Source of the DNA: Heliocidaris tuberculata
Taxonomy: Eukaryota; Echinodermata; Echinoidea; Camarodonta; Echinometridae
Assembly: GCA_025618425.1 (NCBI GenBank)
Contig: CM046837.1
Coordinates: 28,738,232 to 28,802,231 of the forward strand
DNA length: 64,000 nucleotides
Direction of reading: 5' to 3'
Position numbers and translations under genes: made by a program. Below the pieces are notes generated by a model. The model was not told the origin of the DNA, ran no database searches, and saw nothing but the letters and a program-made list of their open reading frames with translations. Positions within the stretch are counted from its first letter, which is position 1; every line of letters starts with the position of its first letter. Below, piece after piece: positions 33,894 through 46,051 of the stretch.

Positions 33894-35429
33894 AGAACTC
33901 AACTTTACCTTTAACACTACACCTAACCCTAAAAACCCATTTGCAAGTACAATCTTATCCCCAACCCTGTCGTTAACGTAGCAAGGAATGGAGAAGTTTT
34001 TGCCGGAATAAAATGTCGGAGCACCAAGAAAAAACGAAACCAGGTCGAAAACAGTTTTATGTAAATGTTTTTTACATTAACAAAATGGCAGTTATACAGA
34101 TAAAAATACACCCGTGACGTCAAGCATGACATCTCGATTGCTATAAAGATGTCTAGAAATATAATACTTGCATTCTATGTGACATAAGAAACCCCTTATA
34201 CAGTAATTAGGCAAAAGATCGTGATAGCAATGGTTTTATTTGCCCCTATATTCTTCTAAAGAAGTGTCCTTCTCGATTGAGGATTTATAGCGAAGAAGTA
34301 ATGTTCAGGGGGGAAATGAGCAAAGTAAAAGGCCCCAAATGACATCATTATAGACTTCAGATCCTCTTTTCATTTTGTTATATAATCACTTGAGTGCCCG
34401 TCATCTATTGTGTTGAGCGTTACACACAGAAAGAAGAGGCACTTTAAACGGCATTATTATTTTGCAGTGAAACTTATTGACTTACATTTCATACAAATTC
34501 AATTACGACAGCATATCCATCATAACGACCTTACAAGCTTTTCAAGCACGTCGTCAAGTACTTATGACGAAGTCGTTCGAACGTCAATCTGGTAATTTTG
34601 TTCCAGCAGTTATTTTAGTCCAAATTACGTAAAAAGAGGTCAAAACCTTTGTTATTAACTTTGATGTTAGGCAAATGGAATTTTCGTTGTAAAGATTTCC
34701 GCGAGGTGCAAGCATTGGACGGCACCAGAAGGGGGAGGCAGGGGGCAAGGAAAAACCTGAATTTTTCACCGCCCCTGCCCCTGCCCCTGCCCCCCCCCCC
34801 CCCCCGTCATAGCTCCTGATCCACAGTTCCCTTTTATTGTTTCTTTTATCGAAATAATCAAAACTTCAATGGCGATATAATTAAAGTCATTTTGGAATTG
34901 CTGCCTCTTGGCTGCCAGTACAATAGTAAAGCCGGTACATTCGTGTTCTCAAAGTATTAGATTTCTCATTATAGAAGTCGCGATCTTGAAATTAGATGTC
35001 TAAAGTCGTTATTTTAGACTACACAAATACTGTTTATTTTTGTTCTCTTATTTGCATTACATTTTTGAAGATCTGTGCATTTTTTTCTAATTGGTTTCAT
35101 ACTGTACATTTCAAGAGTGATTGAAATGTAAACACGCTTTTAAACAATGATTGTAAAATCGCTTTTAAAAATGAACTTGTGAAACTCTGACATCACGATT
35201 TCTATCAAACTGGCAAATCTTTTTGAAAGATAAGCATGATAAGTAGCGTGTGAAGGGCTTTGTATTGCGTATCCACATGATCCAAGAAACCAAATAAGAT
35301 TATTTTCACAATTTTTTGAACCGGCTCACTTTTTCTGCATTATTCTTTTTCTCAATAATGGAACTATTCACGTTCTGGAACATACATTTATGTTGGAAGC
35401 CAAGCTTATAATAAATAATAGTCTTGCAT

Positions 35430-35665
35430 GGATCATATCACATTTTGATAATAACGCCCTTCAGTGCATGCGTCTCTAAAGGAATTTGGAAATTTGTACC
35501 CCGGCCTCAGCTCCGGCAACCGGTTGCGCTCAGGAATAAATCCTACCCACTTATTGCACCTGGGTTGAGAGTGGCAATTGTAGAACAATGTCTTCTCAAG
35601 CAGTGCCGGGGCTCGAACTCACGACCTCCGCACCCCTAAGTCACTTGACTACGACACCTCGACAA
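35430..35665 (-). repeat. tRNA-derived SINE, copy 3
   Basis: Minus-strand B box GAGTTCGAGCCCC (about 35609-35621) with an A-box-like element near 35645-35657. The body has 'ggcctcagctccggcaa' and 'cacctgggttgagagtggcaa', matching copy 2. It sits inside intron 3, antisense to the gene. Confidence 0.7.
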
Positions 35666-35875
35666 ACTTATTACAAGATGATGGAGATCAGATTCATTGT
35701 TCATTCATAGTTTTCTTGTGGCGCTACATTTCAGATATGAAACAAAAATATGCAACGAAAAAAAAAAAGAGCAGAAAGAGGGATGAAGATGGAGAGAGAC
35801 CGGGCTAGATAAATTGATGGAGGGGGAGAGAGAGAGAAGGGGTGTGAAAGAGAGAATGAGTGGAAGGGAGAGAGA

Positions 35876-36425
35876 TTGGGAAGGAGAGAGGGAGTGGGAG
35901 GAGGGTTAGGGGAGAGAGAGCGGGAGAGAGAGGGGAGAGAGAGAGTGGGAGGAGGGTTAGGGGAGAGAGAGCGGGAGAGAGAGGGAGTGGGAGGAGGGTT
36001 AGGGGAGAGAGAGGGAGAGAGAGAGTGGGAGGAGGTTAGGGGAGAGAGAGAGAGAGTGGGAGGAGGGTTAGGGGAGAGAGAGGGGAGAGAGAGGGAGTGG
36101 GAGGAGGGTTAGGGGAGAGAGAGGGGGAGAGAGGGGAGTGGGAGGAGGTTAGGGGAGAGAGAGAGAGAGAGGGAGTGGGAGGAGGGTTAGGGGAGAGAGA
36201 GGGGAGAGAGAGGGAGTGGGAGGAGGGTTAGGGGAGAGAAGGGGAGAGAGAGGGAGTGGGAGGAGGGTTAGGGGAGAGAGAGGGGGAGAGAGAGGGAGTG
36301 GGAGGAGGGTTAGGGGAGAGAGAGCGGGAGAGCGGGAGAGAGAGAAAGTGGGAGGAGGGTTAGGGGAGAGAGAGCGGGAGAGCGGGAGAGAGAGAAAGTG
36401 GGAGGAGGGTTAGGGGATTGAGAGG
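35876..36425. repeat. Purine-rich minisatellite, 13 copies of a GGAGGGTTAGGGG unit
   Basis: 'gtgggaggagg(g)ttagggga' recurs 13 times, about 30-55 bp apart, joined by variable (GA)n/(GGGGAGA)n. The plus strand is almost all purine except for the T's of the unit and a few C's. Confidence 0.9.
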
Positions 36426-37187
36426 GGAGGGAGAGAGAGAGGGAAATTAGGAGTAATTCACCACTTTGCGAATCATTTGTGTACAATATACACATGTCAT
36501 GGTGAATAAGATTATGATGAATAAGATTAAACCGAATGTAGGAGAAAATTAACCTCTCAGAAGATATGCAAGATGACACTGGACATCACTGATTGTATAG
36601 GATATTCCCGGAAAAAATTAACTTTTGTATAATTTTACTTGATTTGATTATATGATGTGTGTGTAATCAAAGAGTTATCACAGAACTGTGATAACAGTAC
36701 TCCTTGGTGTTAAACTGATTCGCTCGTTCGTTTTCACAGAGTAAAAATGAAAACTAAATTGCATTGCAAGAATAAAGTTTATATTCAATAATCATTCCAA
36801 CGCTGATTTTTTTCTCCATATTCAAGTGTAACAGAATGCCATGAAAAAAGAAGACGGGAATACAATCCTTTTCCGTTTTTCTGTTGTACAGAAAACCACG
36901 TGAATTTGCCATGCATGTAAAAAGAAAAAAATCGTGTAAAAACGACGTCTCAATAATATAGTGGAATGTCTTGTATAATGAAATATATCAACGGCCTATA
37001 AGCATTAGTTCGGTAGCGAATGGGGTTAAATACCTATGGGATTGAAGTACACAAAACAAAGATGAATATTACACTCTTGAGACTGAACACGAACTGTTGA
37101 GAAATGAGGAAAGGTTATCTACTTACAAATTGGCGTGATTGGATAAGCCCTGATGATAGGGGGATAGAGGGTCGATAACAACGTCAA

Positions 37188-37219
37188 ACCAAGGAGGTAC
37201 TAGCCTAGTACCTACTTGG
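37188..37219. repeat. Short palindrome CAAGGAGGTACTAG..., copy 2
   Basis: CCAAGGAGGTACTAG facing CTAGTACCTACTTGG, one mismatch, 18.6 kb from copy 1. Confidence 0.7.
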
Positions 37220-37392
37220 TCAAACCAATTGGTCAAACCATACATCCGTGGTGGGTCTTACTGTCTAAAGAAGAGAGAGAGGGGGAAGGGGGAGAGAGAG
37301 AGGATGGAAGTGAGTGAGGAAGGAAGGGAGGGGGAGAGAGAGAGAGAGGGGAGGGGAGACAAAAGAGAGAGAGTGGGGGGAGGGGGATTCTA

Positions 37393-37454
37393 CCTTTACA
37401 GTTTTAAAATTAATTTCGTATTCTTTACAGTTTTAAAATTAATTTCGTATTCTC
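37393..37454. repeat. 31-bp tandem duplication
   Basis: 'ctttacagttttaaaatt...cgtattct' occurs twice in immediate succession. 37265-37385 before it is GA-rich. Confidence 0.75.
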
Positions 37455-37689
37455 GAAAGGCGCCTAAGTGTGTAGATTCAGGCCACCAAATTATGGAGAG
37501 CCAAATGTCACCCTCTTTTAATCCTACAAAATCACCATAGTTCTGGGACTAAATGCAAATACAAAACCGACATAATAGAATTGATTTCGGATGCTCATTT
37601 CATGCAATAAAATAATTTTGTTTCTTTATTTTGTTATAAATATAGTAATTTATACGGTACTTAGAGGTTGACGATTGACCTTCCATAAA

Positions 37690-37723
37690 TCAGCGGCCTA
37701 AGTTAAGCCAGACTTAACTTAGG
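37690..37723. repeat. Palindrome GGCCTAAGTTAAG...CTTAACTTAGGCC
   Basis: 14-bp arms around 'ccaga', next to 'ctttcgagaatacgggcc', a transposon-end-like word with a partial inverted match at 37449 ('gtattctcgaaaggcg'). 37447-37742 may be one decayed TIR element. Confidence 0.5.
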
Positions 37724-38237
37724 CCACTTTCGAGAATACGGGCCATTATCTTCATCTACATAACAGAATTTTACTTATACATAGCATCATGCACTCTCAT
37801 TTTCTCTGGAAAGAGAAAGAACACTCGATATTCACTCGATGTTCACTCGATATTTACTTTTAAACGAGTGATTAGTAAAAGTATATGTATTTACTTATTT
37901 TCAATGTTTCGTCCTCATATTCCTAAATTGTCTACTATGTTAGTTCATTGAGGACTACAGATTGGTTTCGTGGAATCTATAGAAGCAATATTGAGGAATT
38001 TTCGAATATTTTTTTAAATTCTTTATTATTTATCTTCTTTTTTTTCCGAATTCATGTTTATTATAATACTGCCTAATAATTTTCTGTCTCTCCTTTTCTT
38101 TTTCTTCGGATTATCTTTTAGACAATATTGCTTTTTTGTCTCAATATATTTTCAGAGCCATGATAGTTTTCATTGCTGCTCTCACTAGCCTCAAAACCCG
38201 TATTTTTTTACCTTTGACCTCTCCTTCTCTCTACATG

Positions 38238-38240
<3 letters not shown>

Positions 38241-38283
<43 letters not shown>

Positions 38284-38290
38284 CTCTCTG
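38241..38290. repeat. (CT)n microsatellite
   Basis: About 22 CT units, then TGTCTCTC. Confidence 0.9.
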
Positions 38291-38528
38291 TTAGGCTTTT
38301 TACACTTGATTTAAAAAAAAAAAACCAAAAAAAAAACACCCTATCCTTTACCCCGGACTATCCTTGACCTATTTTTTGTTTGTTTGTTTGTTTGCTGTTC
38401 TCATTTGCAGTTTTAGTCCCTTACTACCAGTATCTCCCTAGCCAGAACGCTTAGCCCCACCTTTTTTACATTTTAACCCCATCGATAGTACGGGACTAGC
38501 AAAAACTTTGCAAGTGTAAAAAGCCTAA
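38291..38528. mobile_element. 238-bp TIR element, TTAGGCTTTTTACACTTG ends
   Basis: Perfect 18-bp inverted ends. Flanked by CT-rich sequence on both sides, so the target duplication cannot be read. hAT-like by appearance. Confidence 0.75.
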
Positions 38529-38560
38529 CATCTCTGTCTCTGTATTGTGTCTGTCTCTCA

Positions 38561-38594
<34 letters not shown>

Positions 38595-39460
38595 CCTCTC
38601 TCTCTCTCTTGCTCTATCTGTGCGCGTGTGAGTGTGTGTGTGTGTGTCTCTCTCTCTCCCCCTCCCTCTTTTGGTAACCCATCTATCTCTCTGTTGCTCC
38701 GTACCGTATACCCCCCCCCCCCCCTCCTCCCCTCTCCTTTCCTTCTCTTCATCTCTTTCGTTTGCACAGCATCATTGATGTTGTTGAGCTCAGTAAACTT
38801 TCATCGGGTTCTTGATATCCAAAGTTTGGAAGAAGCTAAATTGATTTACTGGCAACGTATCTTATAATCCTACGAACACCAATGATGAAAGATACTCTAC
38901 TGGCCAGCTTTTCTGTATCCTTGAAGCTCGTTTCCATTGCCGACTTTCTAATTTAGGATCCTAATGTTGTGCAGTGGACGTTCCTATTTCCACCCTCCGG
39001 TAATCAGTCAAGAAAAACTTGCACTGCAAAATCAGTTAAATTCGACCTGATAGTCTTTTTTTTTGCATAAAGGCCTTCCAAATAGACTATTCTCGTATCA
39101 CAAGCATAATTATCTGACAACGCTTACAAATGTTAGGTGCGAGTTCTAATTGATCAGTATTCTAGTTGAAGGAATATTGATTTTCATTGGTGATGATCAT
39201 CATTGATCATTACTTTCGATTTGGATGTTCCAAAATGTGTAAAACGTATGTAAATTTCAACGATATCATGAATTTATCCACAATATCGATACGGTAATTC
39301 CCTGTGAGATTGGCCATTTAACATTATTACTATCAGCCGTGACATTATTTCTTATTAGCCATGTTAAAATATGCTAATTATCAGCTTCCATAGTTTATCC
39401 AGTGAATGCATTCCTTTTTACTGTTGATATTCATTTCATGTTTTAATGTATTTACATGTA

Positions 39461-39650
39461 CATGGGCCGCGGAACCGGGGGGGGGGGGGCTGCAGCCCCC
39501 CCCCCCCCCCACACACACACACCTTTTTGAGTAGACACGTTTCATAAAATCTCGGAAAAAAGGTTCGAAAATTGTCATTAATGAGTGAAATCAAATCAGC
39601 CTCTTCCCCCTTCCCCCTCACTTTCAAAAACGCTCCGCGACCCCTGATGT
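39461..39650. repeat. G-run-associated dispersed repeat, family C copy 2
   Basis: Same body as 12419-12566. The left end has facing G (39477) and C (39496) runs that could pair with each other. Confidence 0.65.
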
Positions 39651-40106
39651 ATACCTGACGAATCAAAGCAAATCAAATCAACTGCTCTATGGGGGAATAT
39701 GCCGTCAGTGAGAAACAGCCCACTATTATTGGCAACATTGCGTGTTGTGTTGAAAGGTATCTTTGTCATCTCATTGAAGTTAGCAGACAGACCCATCAGT
39801 GTTATTACATTACCGTATCGGTGTAACAGTAACCTGGGTAGCAAGCTCCTTGGAATTAACTGCGATTATTTTGTCTGGTTTCATTACAATTTCCCTTCGT
39901 TTTCGTCGCCAGCGAATAGGAAAAGTTCGGAAGGAAAATGATACTTTTCTCGTTCTCCTGTTTTTTAAGTTTCCATTTGATTGTGAAACTTGAATTAATC
40001 ATAATTATGAAGCAACTTTACTCGATAGATGATGATCATACGTTCTGGAAATATTGCTGTTGAGAAAAATGTGAATCGAGAATATGCTTGATGATATCTT
40101 CACATA

Positions 40107-40373
40107 AGGGCCTCGTAACACAAAGGTTTGCAATCAATTGCACATTTGAAACAACGATTTTGATTGGCTAATTGTTAGCCTTTTGAACAATATATGTATG
40201 CATCGATGATCTTGATTGGCCATTGCCATTTGGCAGTCAGTCGCACATTGGAAACAACCATTCTGATTGGTCCAGGGTCAGCTTTTTAAACTAGATGTTC
40301 ATGAAACAATGCTCTTGATTGGCTTTTGCAACTTTTCGATTGATTGCAAATCATTGTGTTATATACGGGGCTC
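40107..40373. mobile_element. TIR element with GGGCCTCGTAACACAA ends
   Basis: Left 'agggcctcgtaacacaaaggtttgcaatcaattgc' and right 'gattgattgcaaatcattgtgttatatacggggctct' are inverted with scattered mismatches. The interior has three diverged 'gattttgattggc' units. Confidence 0.7.
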
Positions 40374-42417
40374 TGGATCAACCACAGTCATTTACAATAT
40401 TTGTTCTAAAGATATTGACAAACATGGGCTGAAATATTCAAGTTAATGGATCCTGAAAAGATTGAATGGAGAAGTCACTGGGGTGTTTATCAGTGCCATG
40501 ATAATACATGAAACTAAATTTTACTACATTTTACATGTGAGGTAAATGACTACCTAGTAGAAGAAATTCATCAAATGCTTTCAGCGCCTAATAGGGCTTG
40601 GTTAAAAAAAAAAAAACCCAGTGTATACAATACTACTTAGGCGCTCATGCACATTATATTGTTGCTATTATTATCACTGTTGTTTAAAAGTTGACATCGA
40701 AAATAATTTGACATGAGGAGAAAAAAAGAAGAAGTTATGAATAGATCCTTGTCTGTTTCCTGTTTATATTTGACCATTTCTGTTAACCAGTAGGCCTATA
40801 TCTTTGAGAGACGCCCCCCCCCCCCCCCGCAAGGTAGCCTTATAGTGGCGTATAGTCTTTCTTAGGAAGGGACAGTTTTGTTACGAGGTGGATAATGGAT
40901 TATAAAGTCTGGGAGGCTTCAGGAATATTGAAAGTTATCTGCTGATGTGTCTTTCATCGTCCCCCCTTTTTTTTTCTTTCTTTCATTCCTATATTAAAAT
41001 ATTGTTCCTCTTGATCAAATGGCAAACGTCCCCTTTTCCCATCGTAGCTACTTCACCATGCAGCGTCGTCTTTTTTATTCTTCGACGAGATGTTGTGAAC
41101 ACTTCCAATCTGTAAATCCCTCATCACTCCCTTAATCCACATCCACGTCGCACCATTCCCTTCTTATCATCACCTAGCGTACAAAACTAATATTACTCCG
41201 CCAAAGATATACATCGCCACCTTTCCCTTCTTTTGTTACCCGTTTTTTAATTTCGATAATTTGAAACAACGCTTCCTCATTTACACCTCCATTTTTTTGA
41301 ACACCAGATTGCAGGCGGCCTTGACTTACTTTTCAATCACCTTTTTCTTTGTCTGACTTGTTCTCTGTTTGTTAAAGTTTTTTGTGTTGTTTTTTTTTTC
41401 TTCAGTGATGTATATTGCCATTCCACCGTTATTAGTCATACGAGGTTCTCTATCTTCTCATACAGTCATGATCGTTGCCATGGTAACCCTATCCTGGATG
41501 GTAGAATAACCGTGGGTGTGACCCTCATGAATTGGATAAACAGACAACAACCTAAACGAATTCAATTTGTCAGAAGCTAGTACAATGCAGAATTAGTATT
41601 TAGAGAAATGGAAAACAGAGAAATCAGTTGGCGAAATGATAAAGACAGACTCATGGAGATAGTCGGAGGGAAAGAAAGGGCTGAATAGAGTGTGTGATGG
41701 AGAGGAGAGGGGTGGAGTGTGATACAGAGATAGAAGGAGAGACAGATAGAAAAAAAGAGAGAGAAAGAGAAGGAGAGAAAGAGAGAAAGAGGGTTAGGAG
41801 CAGGGCCTGCTATTGAGAAGTTTGAGATAGAGTGAAAGAGAGAGAGAGAGAGGGACGAAATGAGCAATTACTATGATAATTCATAACCCCTACATTTATT
41901 TTTAGCCGTAAGTAGGGGCTTTTTCCATTACGCGATAATAATCATGTAACAATTTACGAAGTTTCCGACGATTTTATAATACTGAACTTATAGATCACGT
42001 GATGCGAGAACTTCACGATATTGAAAACTCTTGCATCGTCACTGGGAGGAAGGTGTACAGTACAAGATAAAATCATTTTGCAATTATACATAAATCTCGA
42101 TGAAGAATACATTGTGAAGAGAGAAATTCATAAGAAATGGGGATGGAAGAGGCGGGGAATAAGATGGGGGGGGGGCAGCCTCTACTAGCCAAGATGACTT
42201 GTGAGAGAAGGAGATAACGAAAAGGCGATGAATGATGTGCACGAGATCAAACTGAACTCATCAGACAATATCAGACAGGAGGTGGTTATGAAAAGTGTCA
42301 TCTAGATAATCACTGAGCAGGCAGTATGTGCATGAAGACTTTGCTTTAAGAAAAATATGATTTATTGTACTATTATAAGTAGCGCCATTAAAATGATTAA
42401 GAAGAAAACGACGTACT

Positions 42418-42464
<47 letters not shown>

Positions 42465-42545
42465 TAGTAGTAGTATAGTAGTAGTAGTCGTAGTCATGGT
42501 AGCTGTAATAGTAGTAGTAGTATAGTAGTAGTGATGTAGTAGTAA

Positions 42546-42583
<38 letters not shown>

Positions 42584-42584
42584 A

Positions 42585-42628
<44 letters not shown>

Positions 42629-42640
42629 ATGTAGTAGTAA

Positions 42641-42698
<58 letters not shown>

Positions 42699-42745
42699 TG
42701 TTGTTTTTGTTGTAGCAGTAATAGTAGGAGTAGTAGTAGTATATA
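42418..42745. repeat. (AGC)n then (AGT)n trinucleotide array
   Basis: About ten AGC followed by roughly 280 bp of AGT with a duplicated 'gtgatgtagtagtaaaag' higher-order unit. Poly-Thr/Leu/Tyr ORFs across it are artefacts. Confidence 0.95.
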
Positions 42746-43138
42746 TAAAATTTTGACAATTTTGTGCGGTGAAAATGTACAGCAATAACTCGGGCAAATC
42801 ACGACTAGTCTAGATTCTATCCGTTTTTTATATTTGGTTTATTCCCTTATACGCTGCTCTTTCTCTACACGCATATCCCACACAGAGTGCGACTCTCCAC
42901 TGATCGCGCGATCCCCAAAATTTCACCCGTCGAGGGTCGATTTGGAAGGGCTATATCAGTTTTAGCGTTGGGGGTGTATTATTTTCTCAACGGATCGCGT
43001 TCGTGCAGATCCAGGCAGTGGACTAATCACGACCTAAATGAGGGCAAAGCACGACCTAAAATGAGGACAGTCGGGCACCTCGCTGCCCGGGTGACACGAC
43101 ATTTGCTCCGCCGTCCTTATCTATAAAGGTCAAAGGTT

Positions 43139-43300
43139 AAGGTCAAGGTCATGATTTGGTTTTTTTGTTCAGGACATTGTGAAGATTAGGTTTAGGGTTA
43201 GGATTAGGGTTAGGGTTAGGTTTAGGATAATGATTAACATGGCAAATTTAGACCGGAGCACTTGTCACAGGAGCAAATGTCATGGAACCCGCTGCCCGAA
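43139..43300. mobile_element. Family T-like element with telomere-like core, copy 2
   Basis: 'ggtttagggttaggattagggttagggttagg' around 43188-43222, then 'gaccggagcacttgtcacaggagcaaatgtc'. Only the right end is clear. Confidence 0.5.
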
Positions 43301-43369
43301 TATGAGGTGGTGGTTGCCCGAATATCGGCATTTTCACCCCCTCCCCTGCTCGCCTTCTATATACGCCTA

Positions 43370-43702
43370 CACTGTAAAAAATAACTGTAAAACAACAGGG
43401 TTTTTTTTTTTTGAGCCCTTGAAATTACAAGTTATTGCCGTTATTTCAATTTTACAGTCTTTTCCTGTAAAACAACAGCAAGTTTGGTATACCGGAAATC
43501 AGCATATATTTACATAATTTTAGTGTAAATTTACATAATTTTATGGTAAATTTACATAATTTTATGGTAAATTTACATAATTTTATGGTAAATATATGCT
43601 GATTTTCGGTTTAAAAAAAAAAAAAACTTTGGAAAAACGGGCATTTCCGGCATCCTGACTGCCAGGAAATTCCCGTGAAAAAACAGCAATTTTTTACAGT
43701 GT
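43370..43702. mobile_element. TIR element with CACTGTAAAAAAT ends and internal tandem repeat
   Basis: 'tacactgtaaaaaataac' at the left and 'aattttttacagtgta' at the right. Inner inverted arms 'ccggaaatcagcatatatttac' and 'taaatatatgctgattttcgg' surround a (TTTACATAATTTTATGGTAAA)n array at 43507-43592. Confidence 0.75.
43507..43592. repeat. 21-22-bp tandem repeat, four copies
   Basis: Unit TTTACATAATTTTATGGTAAA, itself partly palindromic; the first copy differs by two bases. Confidence 0.85.
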
Positions 43703-45207
43703 ATGCATGGCAGTAATGGTAGAAGTAGAAGTTGAGGTATAACAAATAATCTGTGAAAGTGCAATGTGAATGTCCATTAATTTGTTTTTCAATTAAACAG
43801 CACCGTTGCACATGCAGTTCGATGCGTTTTCTTTTTATATCACTTTGACCATTAAAATGCTAATTTGTTTTGTACATTCCAGTTCTTCGGCCTATTATAT
43901 GTAGACTGTAGTTATGTAAATGTTGAGTCACCCTAAGGGGGTCTGCAAGAATCTTCAAACCTGAAGAAGGCAGATGTGTCATCTTGAACAAAAAAAAAAG
44001 ACTAGGAGAAGAAGCAGGAGAAGAAGACTGAAGAAGAAAAAGAAAATTGTGATCTTGTATGATTTAATATTTTCACTTCAAAAATTATTTGATGTCATGT
44101 ATAGGCCTGCCCCATGTTTTTGTTTTTTTAATCATTGGGGATGCCAATTTTCATAATCCCCCTTTGAAACATACAGATGTTAAAAAGCGATCTACGTTAT
44201 TACCTTGTATGATTGCAAACAGACTATTTAAAGACATGGAAATGAGAGGCACTTATAGTGCAATAGTTGATCGAAATTTGAAACAATTGCGAGTTGCTAT
44301 CTCGGGCAGAAAAACAAAACGACGTTTATCATAAATAATGTTGCCCCTTTTTCAAAAGCTCCCGCGAGAGCGACTATTACACTTCGTTCTGTTCGTACGT
44401 CGGCCCCTATAACTTCCCTCGAGATCTCAAACGCTGCAGGCTGTATACCCTCACTCTGTCCCCTCTGTACGCCGACGCACCCGGGGAGAATCGGGTTCAT
44501 CGCCCGCTGGCGAGATAACAGCAGAGAGCGAGCGACGACAGCTTACAGCAGACTGCGGGCGGACTTTTCAGGGTTTTATTATGGATAACTTTTCAACAGG
44601 ACACTTATTTTTTTTATAACGGAGAAATATGGTAAACATTTGACGCATGCGAGTCAATGAACCACTATGGACTCATAAAGATAGACAAACAATTCAATGA
44701 TGATGGGCTTTGGGGTTAAAGATCTTGATCACAGGAGAACATCATTTAATGATTCCCAGAATTAAAGGGATGTTCAGTTAACAGTGTCACTATAATCATG
44801 ATAATATTTGAATTTATGGGGGAAGACCAAATATGCCGACAGATCTTTCAGACAGAAAGTGTGCAAGAAGCCCCCCCCCCCCCACCCCCTAAAAAAAAAG
44901 AAGGTCTGAAGGGAGTTGAATCGAATGATGTCGAAGATAATATTACACAGCAAATTTGCCGAAAAAATTTCATGCTGTTCCATTCGAGCCCGCCCCCCCA
45001 GACTGCTACATTTAAAAATCATTTGTGCAACAATTTACTTAACACTATTATTTAAACTTTGACTTTCGCCGTCCCCCACCTTTCCTCTTATCTTATCATA
45101 TTTAGAAGCAATTTTTTTTTTACCTGTAAGCATGCATGTTGAGGACAGTCATTTTATGCTTATGCTGCATATTATTGATTATTTTTATACAATCTTTGCC
45201 AAAAAGG

Positions 45208-45313
45208 CAGGGGCGGATCCAGGAGGGGAGGGGGCACAAATCTCAGAAAATTCTCTGACAAGCGAAAAACATAAAATCTCTGACAAGCAAAAAATAAAAA
45301 AATAAATCCGCCA
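45208..45313. repeat. Second, shorter copy of the GGCGGAT...ATCCGC repeat
   Basis: 'gcaggggcggatccaggagg' to 'aataaatccgccactga', sharing the duplicated 'tctctgacaagc(g/a)aaaaa' core with 18356-18556. Confidence 0.6.
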
Positions 45314-45439
45314 CTGAAAGAGGTATATATATATATCCAGAACGCGTGATATCACTTTTACTTTCCTGCCTTTAATTCCCGAGGTAGGTGTCATGGGTAG
45401 GATTCAGTTATAGCCTTGGAAAAATGAGAGATACAAAAT

Positions 45440-45525
45440 AGTGGTAAAGGCATAAACCTCGCTCGGATGAGGATTCGAACCCACAATCTTCATTATCTTG
45501 TGGTAGGAATTCAAATGCATGTGAC
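45440..45525 (-). repeat. tRNA-like SINE fragment
   Basis: Minus-strand GTGGGTTCGAATCC is an excellent B box. The A box is not clear and the body differs from the three-copy family, so this may be another SINE type or a fragment truncated by the adjacent TIR element at 45529. Confidence 0.4.
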
Positions 45526-45528
45526 TTA

Positions 45529-45944
45529 AGGCCACCGCACACCTTACGATCGGTCTACGATCCGATTTGTGAAATAAATTGCTATGGCATTAAATATTTT
45601 CATTTCAACAAATGAAATCTACCCTATTCGGGTTCTAAAAAGTAATATGAATACTAAACATAGGGTTCGGGTGTGCTGTCAGCTTTCTACAGGGAATAAG
45701 GGCAAAATTAATTTCAAATCGTAGGCAGTCGTACGATTTTTGTGACGTCACTACGACTCGGAGCCGATTTGGCCATATCACCGACTAGAAAACTCGGCAA
45801 AGGCCGTATTATCGATTTTACTATCTGTACGACTATTCAGACCCTCAATCAAAAATATTTTTCGTTTTTAAATGATTTGTCGAATGATATTACATTTTCT
45901 TCTGAAATCGGATCGCAGACCGATCGTAAGGTGTGCGATGGCCT
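45529..45944. mobile_element. 416-bp PIF/Harbinger-like MITE
   Basis: TTA direct repeats flank it (45526-45528 and 45945-45947). About 40-bp inverted ends: AGGCCACCGCACACCTTACG and CGTAAGGTGTGCGATGGCCT with a few mismatches. The TTA duplication fits PIF/Harbinger elements. Confidence 0.8.
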
Positions 45945-45978
45945 TTATATCAATAACGCGATTTGCGTCGATATTACG

Positions 45979-46045
45979 CCCTCCCATAATATTCATCATC
46001 ATCATCATCGTCATCATCGTCGTCATCATCGTCATCATCGTCAGT
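45979..46045. repeat. CAT/CGT simple repeat
   Basis: Interrupted (CAT)n(CGTCATCAT)n. Confidence 0.9.
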
Positions 46046-46051
46046 CGTCTG

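Larger units (their letters stand above)
33224..33914. mobile_element. TTAA-family B MITE carrying two further palindromes
   Basis: TTAA at 33224 and 33911. Ends AGGGAAGGTTCAGTTCTG and CAGAACTCAACTTTACCT. The right half contains two different palindromes back to back (33597-33735 and 33737-33893). Confidence 0.75.

Noticed and set aside
38770..38867. An attractive alternative last exon: long pyrimidine tract, TTTGCACAG acceptor, phase-1 compatible frame ending ...LIYWQRIL-stop
   Set aside because: The peptide does not resemble the VGLL C-terminus as well as the 46392 exon, and the pyrimidine tract is explained by neighbouring CT/C-rich simple repeats. A cryptic or alternative exon is not excluded.
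42261..42802. 178-codon minus-strand ORF rich in Thr and Leu
   Set aside because: It is the (AGT)n array read on the other strand.
42887..43126. GC-rich 79-codon plus ORF
   Set aside because: It contains the GGGCACCTCGCTGCCCGG word shared with 26943 and 43288, so it is repeat-derived; no known motif.
44089..44334. 81-codon ORF with a normal-looking amino-acid composition next to a CpG-rich patch
   Set aside because: No recognisable family, no clear splice sites, and it lies inside intron 3. It may be a decayed retroelement piece but I cannot show it.
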